The notes below the pieces were generated by a model. It did not search any database. It saw only the letters and a program-made list of their open reading frames with translations, and was not told the DNA's origin. The position numbers and the translations under genes were made by a program. Below, piece by piece: positions 17,190-25,884 of a stretch of DNA of 64,000 nucleotides (within the stretch, counting starts at the first letter, position 1; every line of letters starts with the position of its first letter). Source of the DNA: Candidatus Saccharimonadota bacterium (GTDB lineage: Bacteria; Patescibacteriota; Saccharimonadia; Saccharimonadales; Saccharimonadaceae); assembly GCA_017460225.1 (NCBI GenBank), contig JAFUBM010000004.1:38400-102399 (forward strand), given 5' to 3'.

Positions 17190-18959
17190 ATGCGCTTACA
17201 TCGCTTTAAGTTCAAAATGTCTCACCCGCGTTTGCTCGCGCTATTTCTTATTGCTATGTTCTCCAACGCCGGCGTCTTAAACGCCTCCGCCGCCACCTCA
17301 GACCCAAACCTTGCCTGTACTGATGTCAAGTTTGTCTTTGCGCGTGGCTCGGGCGTCGAAGTCGGCTCCACGCGTGATTACGTCCCGTTTGTAAATGCCG
17401 TCACGAACCAGTTTTCCCAAGGCAATCTCTCCTTCAGCTTCTACGAACTCGGCTCTAAAACTGGTGGCTATTCCGGCCGCTCTTATCCCGCCCCCGGCAT
17501 TGGCATCTCTACCTGGAAACGTTTTGACACCTCGCTCGGCGCTCTCTTCTCCGGCGGCGCTTCCGGGACGTATGGCGATTCGGTCGAAGAAGGTTCTGAT
17601 GAAGCTATGTCGTTCATCCTCCTCTATCGCGCCAAATGTCCCAGTTCTAAGATTGTCCTTGCCGGTTATTCCCAAGGTGCTCAGACTATCTCGCGCACCT
17701 TGCAAAAAATCAAACCTGCCTGGATTACCGCCGCCGCCACCTTTGGTGATCCCAAGCTCTACCTCCCAGAAGGGAAACGCAACCTCTTCTCCACCTCCTT
17801 TGGCCTCTCGACCAAGGCTTGTACCGTGGGCGCTTCTAGTTATTCGCCCTATCGCACCTATGTCCCGGATTGCTATGCTTATGAGGGAATTCTTGGCGGC
17901 TACCAGCCGTACCAGCTCTCCGGCTACGACGGCAAGCTCTTCGCCTATTGTCAGTTCCACGACGTCATTTGTAGTTCTTATATCGACATCGACAATCTTG
18001 CCTACGGCCATGCTACATACGACCAGCAGGGGACTTACGCTCGTGCCGCTGCCGATCTTTACGACAAGGTCTACGACTCATCGACTTCTTCCAGAAGCTC
18101 CACCTACGACGTTGCGATTCTAGTAGACAACTCTACCGACGCCGCAGATTTTCTCCCTGTGTTAAAGACTTACGCTCTCCGTCTGGCAAACTCCACTTTT
18201 CGCCGCGGCGGACGCGTTGCACTTCTCAGCTTTGGCGACCCGTATGCTACCGGCCTGTTTGAAGTTTGTAATTTTTCCACTTGCTCCGCCAGCAACATCG
18301 AAGAAAATCTTTCTTGGATTGCTAGCTACGGTACTTCCTACGCTTCTGTTCTTTCCGGCAGCTACGGTACTTTGACCACTCTTTCCTGGAAAGCCGGCGC
18401 GTCCAAATCTTTCGTCTTTCTCTCGCCTAGCCTTTTGCCTTCCGGCTCCGCCGAACGTGAACAGTTGATAGAAAAAAGTCTCGAGATTGACCCGGTCAAT
18501 TTCTACGCGCTTACTACTCCCGCCTCCGCCAGCAGCTATGCGGAGTTGGCCAAGCGCACCGACGGCGCCGTCTTCTCGCCGCTCGATTCTACCGACTATT
18601 CCGCGCTAGAGACCGCGATTTTCAACCACGTAGATGCCGCCACGTTTGCCTACGCTGAGACTTCCCGCGATAACCCCGTGTTAAAGCAGCTTACGTTCGA
18701 GAAGACTTCCGCCTCCTCGCTCCGTGTCTCTACCGTCGCTGAGCATACTCTCTATCTCGCCGTCGCCATCAATGATTACATTCTCGGCTACACTGACGTC
18801 TCGACTTTTGAAATCACGGACCTCGACTTGACGCTGGAACAAGTCGTCTGTCTCGCTCCGATTTCTCCGGATGGCTTCCGCGCCTCTCCCTCATGCACAA
18901 CCATCCCGGGTGGCGAAGTCGTTGTCCCAAAAGTCCCAAACAGCGGCAAAGCACATTAG
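17190..18959 (+). CDS. Secreted cutinase-like esterase fused to a vWA-like domain
   Basis: 589 residues with a signal peptide (about 1-34). The first domain (about 40-295) is a cutinase-family alpha/beta hydrolase: VFARGSG, nucleophile S161 in AGYSQGAQ, then D258 (FHDVICSS) and H274 (AYGHATY), plus paired Cys typical of the family. Cutinase-like enzymes hydrolyse esters of cutin, lipids or acylated polysaccharides. From about 304 a von Willebrand A-like fold follows, with D313-N-S-T-D317 as an incomplete MIDAS, and a beta-rich C-terminus. The fusion suggests an esterase held to a surface ligand. AGGAGG lies just before the start. Confidence 0.8.
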   Translation: MRLHRFKFKMSHPRLLALFLIAMFSNAGVLNASAATSDPNLACTDVKFVFARGSGVEVGSTRDYVPFVNAVTNQFSQGNLSFSFYELGSKTGGYSGRSYPAPGIGISTWKRFDTSLGALFSGGASGTYGDSVEEGSDEAMSFILLYRAKCPSSKIVLAGYSQGAQTISRTLQKIKPAWITAAATFGDPKLYLPEGKRNLFSTSFGLSTKACTVGASSYSPYRTYVPDCYAYEGILGGYQPYQLSGYDGKLFAYCQFHDVICSSYIDIDNLAYGHATYDQQGTYARAAADLYDKVYDSSTSSRSSTYDVAILVDNSTDAADFLPVLKTYALRLANSTFRRGGRVALLSFGDPYATGLFEVCNFSTCSASNIEENLSWIASYGTSYASVLSGSYGTLTTLSWKAGASKSFVFLSPSLLPSGSAEREQLIEKSLEIDPVNFYALTTPASASSYAELAKRTDGAVFSPLDSTDYSALETAIFNHVDAATFAYAETSRDNPVLKQLTFEKTSASSLRVSTVAEHTLYLAVAINDYILGYTDVSTFEITDLDLTLEQVVCLAPISPDGFRASPSCTTIPGGEVVVPKVPNSGKAH

Positions 18960-18962
18960 ATA

Positions 18963-18971
18963 TGTTATAAT
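18963..18971 (+). promoter_or_regulatory. Extended -10 promoter of the P-type ATPase gene, leaderless
   Basis: TGTTATAAT; hexamer 18966-18971 places +1 at 18978, exactly the A of the ATG. Confidence 0.7.
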
Positions 18972-18977
18972 AACCTT

Positions 18978-21503
18978 ATGGTTAATTATTACAATCACTC
19001 CGTCAAAGATTCTTTGATTGATTTGCGTTCCGACGCCGAGACTGGCCTCTCCGCCAAGGAGGTCGCGCGTCGTCGCAAGAAGTTCGGCTTCAACACTATT
19101 GACATCAAGACTACGCCCCTCTGGCGGAAGCTGCTTGAGCCTTTTACAGACCTGTTTATGATTATTCTCGTCTTCGCTCTAGTGTTGTCAATTTTACAAC
19201 AATCTTGGACTGAAGTCATCGTTATCGCCATCGATATGGTGCTCGACGTCGCCGTTTTTTACATCCAGCGTTTTTCGACCGAGCGCGTACTTAACTCGTT
19301 AAAGGAAAAGACCGTCCAGAAGATTACCGTCCTTCGCGACGGGGAAGAGTCCGAGGTTGACGCTTCCGCCCTCGTCCCGGGTGATGTTGTGATTCTCCAC
19401 GAAGGGGATCGCATCCCGGCCGACGGTCGTATCATCTCCGAGTCCGGCCTGCTGACCAACGAGTCTATGCTGACCGGCGAGTCCGAAGCCATCGCTAAGG
19501 ACGCCAAGGCCATTTCCGGCAAGAAAAAGGTCTACGAACAGCGCAATATGGTCTTCTCCGGCTCCTTCGTCATCACCGGCGCGTCCAAGATTCTCGTCAC
19601 CGCCACCGGTAATAATACCGAGTACGGCAAGATTGCCTCTCTCGCCTCCTCCGCTTCCGTCACCTCCCCGATTCAAGAAAAGATTAACAAGCTCGTCGTC
19701 AAAGTCGCCACGGTGATTCTGATTGCCGCCGGGCTGGTTTTGGTTGTCCAGCTCTTTGACGGCATCGCCTTTTACGACGCCATCCAGTTTACCCTCGCCA
19801 TGATTGTCTCCGCCGTGCCAGAAGATTTGCCTATCGTCACCGCCATCATTCTTGCCATCGGCGCCGTCCGCCTGGCCAAGAAAAACGCTCTGATTAAGGA
19901 GCTCCGTGCCATCCAGTCTATCGGTATCGTCTCTACCATCGCTAGCGATAAGACCGGGACTCTGACCGAGAACCGCCTCGCGCTAAAAGATTATTTTAAC
20001 CCCGCCAAGGAGAAGACTCTAAAAGCCAACGAGGCTTTCTTCAGGACCGTTGCCGGCTCCGCCATCCCCGCCGATTCCGCTACCGACCCGCTAGATCTCG
20101 CGATTTGGAACTTTGTTAAAGCTCAGGCGCCATATTTGGCCGACTCTGCTCCCCTAAAGACCTATGCTTTTGACCAAGACCTAAAAGTCTCTGGCAACCT
20201 TTTCGAGGACAAGCGCGGCAAGCTCAGTCTAGTCCTCAAGGGCGCTCCTGAGACCGTCTTTGCCAAGTGTAGCAAACTCTCCAAGGCCGAGCGCGAGTCC
20301 GCCGAAGCCCATCTTGAAGCTTTTTCTGCCAAGGGCTATAAGGTGATCGCTCTCGCTTCCGCCAAAATCAACCGCGAGATCAACGAGCTTAACAAGCTGA
20401 CCAAGAGCGACGTTTTTAAGTTTGAGGGGCTGCTTGCCATCGCCGACACCGTTCGCCCCGGCGTCGTAGAAGCGGTCGAGTCTGCCGCCACCGCCGGCGT
20501 CAAGGTCAAGATGGTCACCGGCGACCACGCCGTTACCGCCTTCGCCATCGGTCGCGAGCTTGGGCTCTGTACGGAGTTTTCGGAAGTGCTAGACTGTTCT
20601 AAGCTTGGCGAGATGCCCGAGTCGGACCTCGAGGAGCGTGTCCGCAATGCCACCATCTTCGCGCGCGTTACTCCGGAGGACAAGTTCCGGATTCTCGAGA
20701 TTATCAAAAAGTCCGAAGTTGTTGCCATGACGGGCGACGGCGTCAACGATGTCCCTGCTTTGACCAACGCCCACGTTGGTATCGCCATGGGTAACTCCCC
20801 CAGTATTGTTCAGGACGCCGGCGACATCGTCCTCCTAGACAACAACTTCACCAGCATCATCTCCGCCATGAAAGAGGGTCGCGTCATCCTCGCCAACATC
20901 CGCCGGATGCTGATTTATTTGCTTAGTACCAACGCCGGTGAAGTCCTGGCCACTCTCGGCGCGCTCTTCCTCTTTAAGACGCAGCTCCTCCTCCCAATTC
21001 AAATCCTCTGGATCAATATGGTTACCGACTCCTTGATGGTTATTCCCATCGGTCTTGAGCCGCCCGAGCGCGAGTTTATGTCCCAGAAGCCGGAGCAAAA
21101 GGATGCCCCGATTCTCTCCAAATATCTGATTTCTCGTATGGCGGTCATCTCCGTCACTATGGCGCTCGTCGGTCTCGGTACTTATTACTTTGCCTCGCTC
21201 CGCTTCTCCCACGCCGAGGCCAACACTCTCGCCTTTACCGCTATGACCGTAATTCAATGGTCCAACGCTTTCTGTGTCCGCGGCACCTACGAGTCCGCCT
21301 TTAAGCGGCTGAGGGTGAAGAATCCGCTCTTTGTCCTGGCCCTCCTCGCCGCGATTTTTCTCCAATATCTCGTCCTCTTTGGTCCGCTCTCCGTCCTAAC
21401 CAAGACCGTCCCCGTCGATTCGCTTGCGCTTATTCTTACCATAGCCGTATCTCTCCTCGTTCCTATCGTTGTGACGGAAGCGCACAAAAAACTTGCAAAA
21501 TAA
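18978..21503 (+). CDS. Cation-transporting P-type ATPase
   Basis: 841 residues with the P2-type plan: N-terminal cation ATPase domain, the TGES actuator loop (LTGESEAI), phosphorylated D324 in SDKTGTLT, nucleotide-binding KGAPE, hinge TGDGVNDVPAL and about ten membrane segments. It exports or imports a cation (Ca2+, H+ or Na+) with ATP. The M4 signature reads VPEDLPIV instead of the common PEGLP, so the ion is uncertain. A monocistronic, leaderless start is predicted; it is followed by a separately promoted surface gene. Confidence 0.93.
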   Translation: MVNYYNHSVKDSLIDLRSDAETGLSAKEVARRRKKFGFNTIDIKTTPLWRKLLEPFTDLFMIILVFALVLSILQQSWTEVIVIAIDMVLDVAVFYIQRFSTERVLNSLKEKTVQKITVLRDGEESEVDASALVPGDVVILHEGDRIPADGRIISESGLLTNESMLTGESEAIAKDAKAISGKKKVYEQRNMVFSGSFVITGASKILVTATGNNTEYGKIASLASSASVTSPIQEKINKLVVKVATVILIAAGLVLVVQLFDGIAFYDAIQFTLAMIVSAVPEDLPIVTAIILAIGAVRLAKKNALIKELRAIQSIGIVSTIASDKTGTLTENRLALKDYFNPAKEKTLKANEAFFRTVAGSAIPADSATDPLDLAIWNFVKAQAPYLADSAPLKTYAFDQDLKVSGNLFEDKRGKLSLVLKGAPETVFAKCSKLSKAERESAEAHLEAFSAKGYKVIALASAKINREINELNKLTKSDVFKFEGLLAIADTVRPGVVEAVESAATAGVKVKMVTGDHAVTAFAIGRELGLCTEFSEVLDCSKLGEMPESDLEERVRNATIFARVTPEDKFRILEIIKKSEVVAMTGDGVNDVPALTNAHVGIAMGNSPSIVQDAGDIVLLDNNFTSIISAMKEGRVILANIRRMLIYLLSTNAGEVLATLGALFLFKTQLLLPIQILWINMVTDSLMVIPIGLEPPEREFMSQKPEQKDAPILSKYLISRMAVISVTMALVGLGTYYFASLRFSHAEANTLAFTAMTVIQWSNAFCVRGTYESAFKRLRVKNPLFVLALLAAIFLQYLVLFGPLSVLTKTVPVDSLALILTIAVSLLVPIVVTEAHKKLAK

Positions 21504-21521
21504 TTCTCAAAACGCTACAAT
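21493..21521 (+). promoter_or_regulatory. Promoter of the Pro-rich surface protein gene
   Basis: TTGCAA (21493-21498), 17-base spacer, TACAAT (21516-21521); predicted start 21528, leader with AGAGAGG before ATG 21552. The -35 box overlaps the end of the ATPase gene. Confidence 0.6.
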
Positions 21522-21551
21522 CTCTCCACAGATAACAAAAGAGAGGTTCGT

Positions 21552-22631
21552 ATGTTCAAAAAACTCCGTCAAATCTTCGCCCTAGTGCTTAGCGTTTACT
21601 TGTGTTACGCTGGCGCTACTCCGGTTTTCGCTACGCCCATCTCCGCCATTGGCGATGGCCGTGCCGCTATTACTCCTCCCGCCGGCACCACGCCTATCTC
21701 TAATCTCTTAGATCTCTGTCTAGCTGTCGACGGTGCGACCCATCTCGCTGGCGACGACGCTTGTGCCGACGTTTTCTCTTCCTCGGACACCGCGCTGTCT
21801 TTCTCCGACGCCATCTTCCTCCAGTCCGGCGTAGACCTTTCTCTTTCCGGTCTTTCCCTGAGCTATGTAGACGGCCCGTTTAGCCCCTTTGCTTTTAGCG
21901 GCGGTTCGCTCGTAGTTGACGGCAGTTATTATAGCTCGTCTAGCGGTTGTATTTTTACTCTGCGCGATATTAACGACCCTGCTTCACCCTACAACCAGTC
22001 CACCGACGAGCTCCTGCTCCTCTCCGGCACGTTTGAATACACCGGCTCCGCTTCCGGCGACTACGCCACCTCACCCATCTGCATTATGACCGGCTACAAG
22101 TCCAAGTCCGTCGCTTTCGACTACGCCCTGCTTTTCTTGCCCGAGAACTACGGTTTTTATGATGACGTGGCTGACCGCTTCCTCACCGCAGATGACCTTA
22201 CCCTGGGGCTATTTTCTATCAACAAGGACGCCCCCGCCTCAGTCTATTTCTTCAACACTCGCAAGATTTCCATCCGTCGCCACCCAGACGAGATTCCAGA
22301 CGACCCTACTCCATCCGACCCTACCCCGGAAGAACCTGAGCCCTCCGACCCTACTCCGGAGATTCCGTCAGACGACCAACCCTCCGAGACCCAAGAATCC
22401 TCTCCGGAAGTCACAGTCGTATCTAGCATCTCCACCCCCAAGACCCCCGACACTTCCGGCGGTTCTTGCGAGAATGAGATTTTCCTCGAGACCATTGCCT
22501 CTACCCGCCTCAGCAGCACCTCGTTTTTCCTGCTCGTCGCTCTAGCGCTGACTACCTACCTCTTGATAATTGTGATTTTTACAACACTCCATCAGTATAC
22601 TTACAGATTATTCGTCGCAAAAAAGCCATAA
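21552..22631 (+). CDS. Secreted, C-terminally anchored surface protein, unknown function
   Basis: 359 residues with a signal peptide (about 1-28, cut near VFA), a Ser/Asp-rich beta domain (about 30-235), a Pro/Asp/Glu-rich stalk (about 238-290) with repeats of the type DPTPE-PSDPTP, and a C-terminal membrane segment (about 322-348) ending in a basic tail (FVAKKP). No LPXTG motif is visible; the anchor is a transmembrane helix. The stalk suggests the domain is held away from the cell. No family is recognised. Confidence 0.72.
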   Translation: MFKKLRQIFALVLSVYLCYAGATPVFATPISAIGDGRAAITPPAGTTPISNLLDLCLAVDGATHLAGDDACADVFSSSDTALSFSDAIFLQSGVDLSLSGLSLSYVDGPFSPFAFSGGSLVVDGSYYSSSSGCIFTLRDINDPASPYNQSTDELLLLSGTFEYTGSASGDYATSPICIMTGYKSKSVAFDYALLFLPENYGFYDDVADRFLTADDLTLGLFSINKDAPASVYFFNTRKISIRRHPDEIPDDPTPSDPTPEEPEPSDPTPEIPSDDQPSETQESSPEVTVVSSISTPKTPDTSGGSCENEIFLETIASTRLSSTSFFLLVALALTTYLLIIVIFTTLHQYTYRLFVAKKP

Positions 22632-22637
22632 TTACTA

Positions 22638-22690
22638 TTGACACGCTATATCTAGTGTCATAAAATAATACCAGACACTACATATAGAGT
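22638..22690 (+). promoter_or_regulatory. nrdD promoter with two NrdR boxes
   Basis: -35 TTGACA (22638-22643), 17 bases, -10 TAAAAT (22661-22666). Two NrdR-like 16-mers lie at 22643-22658 (ACGCTATATCTAGTGT) and 22675-22690 (ACACTACATATAGAGT), 32 bases apart, about three helix turns, the spacing known for NrdR. They overlap the promoter spacer and the start region, so ATP/dATP-dependent repression by NrdR is predicted. The nrdR gene is not in this window. Confidence 0.85.
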
Positions 22691-22748
22691 CAGTCATAAA
22701 CAAACATTACGCCCAAACACAAGAATATCTAAAGGAGGTTTATTTCTT

Positions 22749-25097
22749 ATGTTCAAAAAGATTGTCAAGCGTGACGGCAAAATAGTCGATTTTAAGCTCG
22801 TCAAGATTGAAGAAGCCATGGCTAAGGCTGGCGCCGCCACTGGTGAGTTTGATCGCGAGCGCGCCAAGGAGCTCGCCACGGAGTTTGAGACTACCGCCCA
22901 TACCGTTATCTCGTCCCGCATCCCGACCGTCGAGCAAGTCCAAGACGCCGTTGAGTTGACGCTCAAAAACGCCGGGTTCAAGAAAACCGCCCGCGCCTAC
23001 GCCGACTATCGCGCCCACCGCTCAGACATCCGGATTTCCAAGTCCGATTTGATGAACATCTACCGCACCATCGCCTGTGCCGATGCCTCCGAAGATTCCG
23101 ATGTTAAGCGTGGCAACGCCAACGTCGACGGCAACTCCGCCATGGGCAAGATGCTCCAGTTTGGCGCCGAAGGCTCCAAGGTCTTTGCTAAGACTAGCTT
23201 GATGAAGCCGGAGTACGCCTACGCCCACAACAACGGCGACATCCACATCCACGACCTAGACTTCTATGCCACCGGTACTCTGACTTGCTGCCAGACCGAC
23301 CCGCTCCGCCTCTTTAAGCACGGGTTCAACACCGGCCACGGTCATCTCCGCACTCCGCAGTCTATCGGCTCCTACGCCGCCCTCGCTGCCATCATCCTTC
23401 AGGCCAACCAAAACGAGCAGCACGGCGGCCAATCCATTCCAAACTTCGACTACGCCATGGCACCCGGCGTCGACAAGACCTTTCGCAAGAGCCTGAAGCG
23501 TAATTTGGAGAAGTACAACGCGTTCCAGGACGACAAGAAGAAAAAGGTCACAGTAGAGATTGGCGACTATATCGAGTTTGGCGACGACGACAAGCTCGCT
23601 CGCCTCAAGGTCCCTAAATCCGTAATTAAGGCTTCCACCGAGGATACCGAGCACGAGACCAAACAAGCCATGGAAGGCTTTGTCCACAATTTGAACACTA
23701 TGCACTCTCGCGCCGGCGCCCAAGTTCCGTTTACTTCCATCAACTTCGGCACGGACACTTCTCCGGCTGGCCGCCTCGTTTCCAAGATGCTGCTCGAGGC
23801 CACGGACAAAGGTCTCGGCAAAGGCGAGACGCCTATCTTCCCGATTTCCATTTTCAAGGTCAAAGAGGGCGTCAACTACAACCCCGGAGACCCCAACTAC
23901 GACTTGTTTAAACGTTCTATGGAAGTCTCCGCTAAGCGTCTCTTCCCCAACTTCTGTTTTATCGACGCGCCGTTTAATTTGAAGTATTACAAGCCGGGCG
24001 ACTACCGCACCGAGATTGCCACGATGGGCTGCCGCACGCGTGTTTTCGCCTCCATCTTTCCAGAGTCCGACGGTATCGTGACTGGCCGTGGCAACCTCTC
24101 CTTCACTACCATCAATCTCGTCCGTATCGGTATCAAGAACGGTATCTGCACCGGCGAGCGCGAGGAAGCGGATTGGACCGGCTTCTTCACCGACCTCGAT
24201 AAGATGCTCGAGATTTGCGAAGGTGAGCTTTACGAACGCTTTGAGTTCCAGGCCAACCAACACGTCCGCAACTTCCCGTTCCTCATGGGCCAGGGCAACT
24301 GGTTTGGCTCCGAGAAGCTTGGGCCAAACGACACGCTCCGTGATGTCATAAAGCACGGCACGCTTTCTATCGGCTTCATCGGCCTCGCTGAGACGTTGGT
24401 GGCGATGACTGGCAAGCACCACGGGGAAGATGAAGATGCCCAGGAGCTTGGTCTAGACATCGTCGCTCATATGCGCGAGAAATGTGATGAGTTCTCTAAA
24501 AAGCACCATCTAAACTACTCTCTCCTTGCCACTCCGGCCGAGGGTCTGGCGGGCCGCTTCACCAAGATTGACCGCAAGGAATACGGCGAGATTCCGGGTG
24601 TTACCGACCGTGATTATTATACGAACTCTTTCCACGTCCCGGTCTACTTCCCGATTTCCGCTTTCCGCAAGATTGAGATTGAAGCTCCGTATCATAATCT
24701 CTGCAACGCCGGCCACATTTCCTACATCGAGCTCGATGGTGACCCGTCCCAAAACATCGACGCGTTCGAGGCAGTCATCCGTAAGATGCACGACGAAGGC
24801 ATCGGCTACGGTTCGGTCAATCACCCCGTCGATCGCGACCCAGTCTGTGGCTTCTCCGGGATTATCTCCGGCTCCGTCTGCCCGTCCTGCGGCAGGGAAG
24901 AAGGCGACATTCCGTTTGAACGCCTCCGCCGGATTACCGGCTACCTCGTCGGCACGCTAGACCGTTGGAACGACGGCAAAAAGGCCGAGGAACACGACCG
25001 CGTCAAACACAACGTCGACGGTGTCTACACTACGGACGAAAAATCTAAGCGTGAAGTGGAGAAAATGTATGCAGACAAAGCCCTCGGCAAAGAATAA
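22749..25097 (+). CDS. nrdD: Anaerobic ribonucleoside-triphosphate reductase
   Basis: 782 residues, class III glycyl-radical ribonucleotide reductase, which makes dNTPs without oxygen. It carries an N-terminal ATP-cone (about 1-90) for allosteric control, the catalytic barrel and a C-terminal zinc-binding set (VCGFSGIISGSVCPSCG). The radical glycine is probably G731 in RRITGYLVG. AAAGGAGG lies 9 bases before the ATG. The activating enzyme nrdG overlaps its 3' end, and two NrdR boxes control the promoter. Confidence 0.96.
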   Translation: MFKKIVKRDGKIVDFKLVKIEEAMAKAGAATGEFDRERAKELATEFETTAHTVISSRIPTVEQVQDAVELTLKNAGFKKTARAYADYRAHRSDIRISKSDLMNIYRTIACADASEDSDVKRGNANVDGNSAMGKMLQFGAEGSKVFAKTSLMKPEYAYAHNNGDIHIHDLDFYATGTLTCCQTDPLRLFKHGFNTGHGHLRTPQSIGSYAALAAIILQANQNEQHGGQSIPNFDYAMAPGVDKTFRKSLKRNLEKYNAFQDDKKKKVTVEIGDYIEFGDDDKLARLKVPKSVIKASTEDTEHETKQAMEGFVHNLNTMHSRAGAQVPFTSINFGTDTSPAGRLVSKMLLEATDKGLGKGETPIFPISIFKVKEGVNYNPGDPNYDLFKRSMEVSAKRLFPNFCFIDAPFNLKYYKPGDYRTEIATMGCRTRVFASIFPESDGIVTGRGNLSFTTINLVRIGIKNGICTGEREEADWTGFFTDLDKMLEICEGELYERFEFQANQHVRNFPFLMGQGNWFGSEKLGPNDTLRDVIKHGTLSIGFIGLAETLVAMTGKHHGEDEDAQELGLDIVAHMREKCDEFSKKHHLNYSLLATPAEGLAGRFTKIDRKEYGEIPGVTDRDYYTNSFHVPVYFPISAFRKIEIEAPYHNLCNAGHISYIELDGDPSQNIDAFEAVIRKMHDEGIGYGSVNHPVDRDPVCGFSGIISGSVCPSCGREEGDIPFERLRRITGYLVGTLDRWNDGKKAEEHDRVKHNVDGVYTTDEKSKREVEKMYADKALGKE

Positions 25098-25611
25098 AAA
25101 GATTACAGTCGGCGAGGCGGGCAAAATCCGCCTCTCCGGCCCGCTGGAGCGGGATAGCATTGTCAATGGCTACGGTCTCCGTGCCGTTGTCTGGACGCAG
25201 GGGTGTTTCAATCACTGTAAAGGTTGCCAGAATCCGGAGACTTGGGACCCTGCCGGCGGATTCCTTGTTGATATCAAAGAGATTGAGGAACGCCTTTCAC
25301 AGTTCCCGGGGCAGGCCGGCCTTACTTTCTGCGGCGGTGAGCCATTTCTCCAGCCGGAGGCGTGCAAGGAGATTGCGGATTACGTCAGAAAAGAGCTCGG
25401 CTGGAACGTTTGGAGTTTTTCCGGCTACACCTATGAGCAGATTAAGGAGTACGGCGGCGCCGCTTGGGAGTTTTTGAAGTCCTTAGACGCCTTGATTGAC
25501 GGCCCGTTCATCCTCGAGCAGCGCGACCTCTCTTGCAAGTTCCGCGGCTCCCGCAACCAACGCCTCCTCCACCTCGAACTCGGCACCGGAAAGATATTAA
25601 AAACAGAATAA
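25069..25611 (+). CDS. nrdG: Anaerobic ribonucleotide reductase activating protein (radical SAM)
   Basis: 180 residues from ATG 25069, which overlaps nrdD by 29 bases; upstream starts would lie deeper in nrdD and add non-family sequence. It is a radical SAM enzyme that uses a 4Fe-4S cluster and S-adenosylmethionine to install the glycyl radical on NrdD. The cluster motif is CFNHCKGC, followed by GGEPFLQP (GGE motif). The match is full length for the NrdG family. It is translated with nrdD in one operon. Confidence 0.94.
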   Translation: MQTKPSAKNKKITVGEAGKIRLSGPLERDSIVNGYGLRAVVWTQGCFNHCKGCQNPETWDPAGGFLVDIKEIEERLSQFPGQAGLTFCGGEPFLQPEACKEIADYVRKELGWNVWSFSGYTYEQIKEYGGAAWEFLKSLDALIDGPFILEQRDLSCKFRGSRNQRLLHLELGTGKILKTE

Positions 25612-25622
25612 AAGGAAAAATT

Positions 25623-25730
25623 ATGGACAATAACCAAGCTCTCATGCTAATCAACTCGCTAGCAGCAATCAACAAAACTCTGCAAGAAATCCAATCAGAA
25701 TTAAACCAAATCAAACATCGTATAAAATAA
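25623..25730 (+). CDS. 35-residue ORF downstream of nrdG
   Basis: A short reading frame with AAAGGA seven bases before its ATG and an intrinsic terminator just after its stop. The peptide is predicted helical with a heptad-like pattern (LAAINKTLQEIQSELNQIKHRI), as in a short coiled coil. The composition is more AT-rich than nrdDG. Position suggests it is the last gene of the nrdDG transcript, but it may belong to the AT-rich island that follows. Function unknown. Confidence 0.5.
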   Translation: MDNNQALMLINSLAAINKTLQEIQSELNQIKHRIK

Positions 25731-25743
25731 CCATAACCAAAAC

Positions 25744-25790
25744 CCGAACAGAGCAATAGATAATTACTCTTGCGCTTTGTTCGGATTTTT
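25744..25790 (+). terminator. Intrinsic terminator after nrdDG and the small ORF
   Basis: Stem CCGAACA (25744-25750) / TGTTCGG (25778-25784), with further pairing inside, followed by ATTTTT. Confidence 0.75.
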
Positions 25791-25798
25791 GGTACAAT
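25790..25798 (+). promoter_or_regulatory. Extended -10 promoter of the Abi-alpha-like gene
   Basis: TGGTACAAT, with a weak TTGCGC 17 bases upstream; predicted start about 25805, giving an 80-base leader with a GAGG ribosome site before ATG 25885. Confidence 0.5.
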
Positions 25799-25884
25799 AA
25801 AGTAAACTAGTGGAGCGAAAAACAACTCAAGAGGCTTCATTTTTGAATAAGATATAAAAAACGTCAATAAAAGAGGAAAATAAA

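Noticed and set aside
19186..19206. Palindrome-like TGTTGTCAATTTTACAACA in the ATPase gene, similar to the palindrome at 3228-3252
   Set aside because: It is inside a conserved coding segment and the arms match poorly; likely chance.
23256..24422. 388-residue antisense ORF inside nrdD
   Set aside because: It is a shadow of strong C-ending codon use; there is no family resemblance and no promoter or ribosome site.
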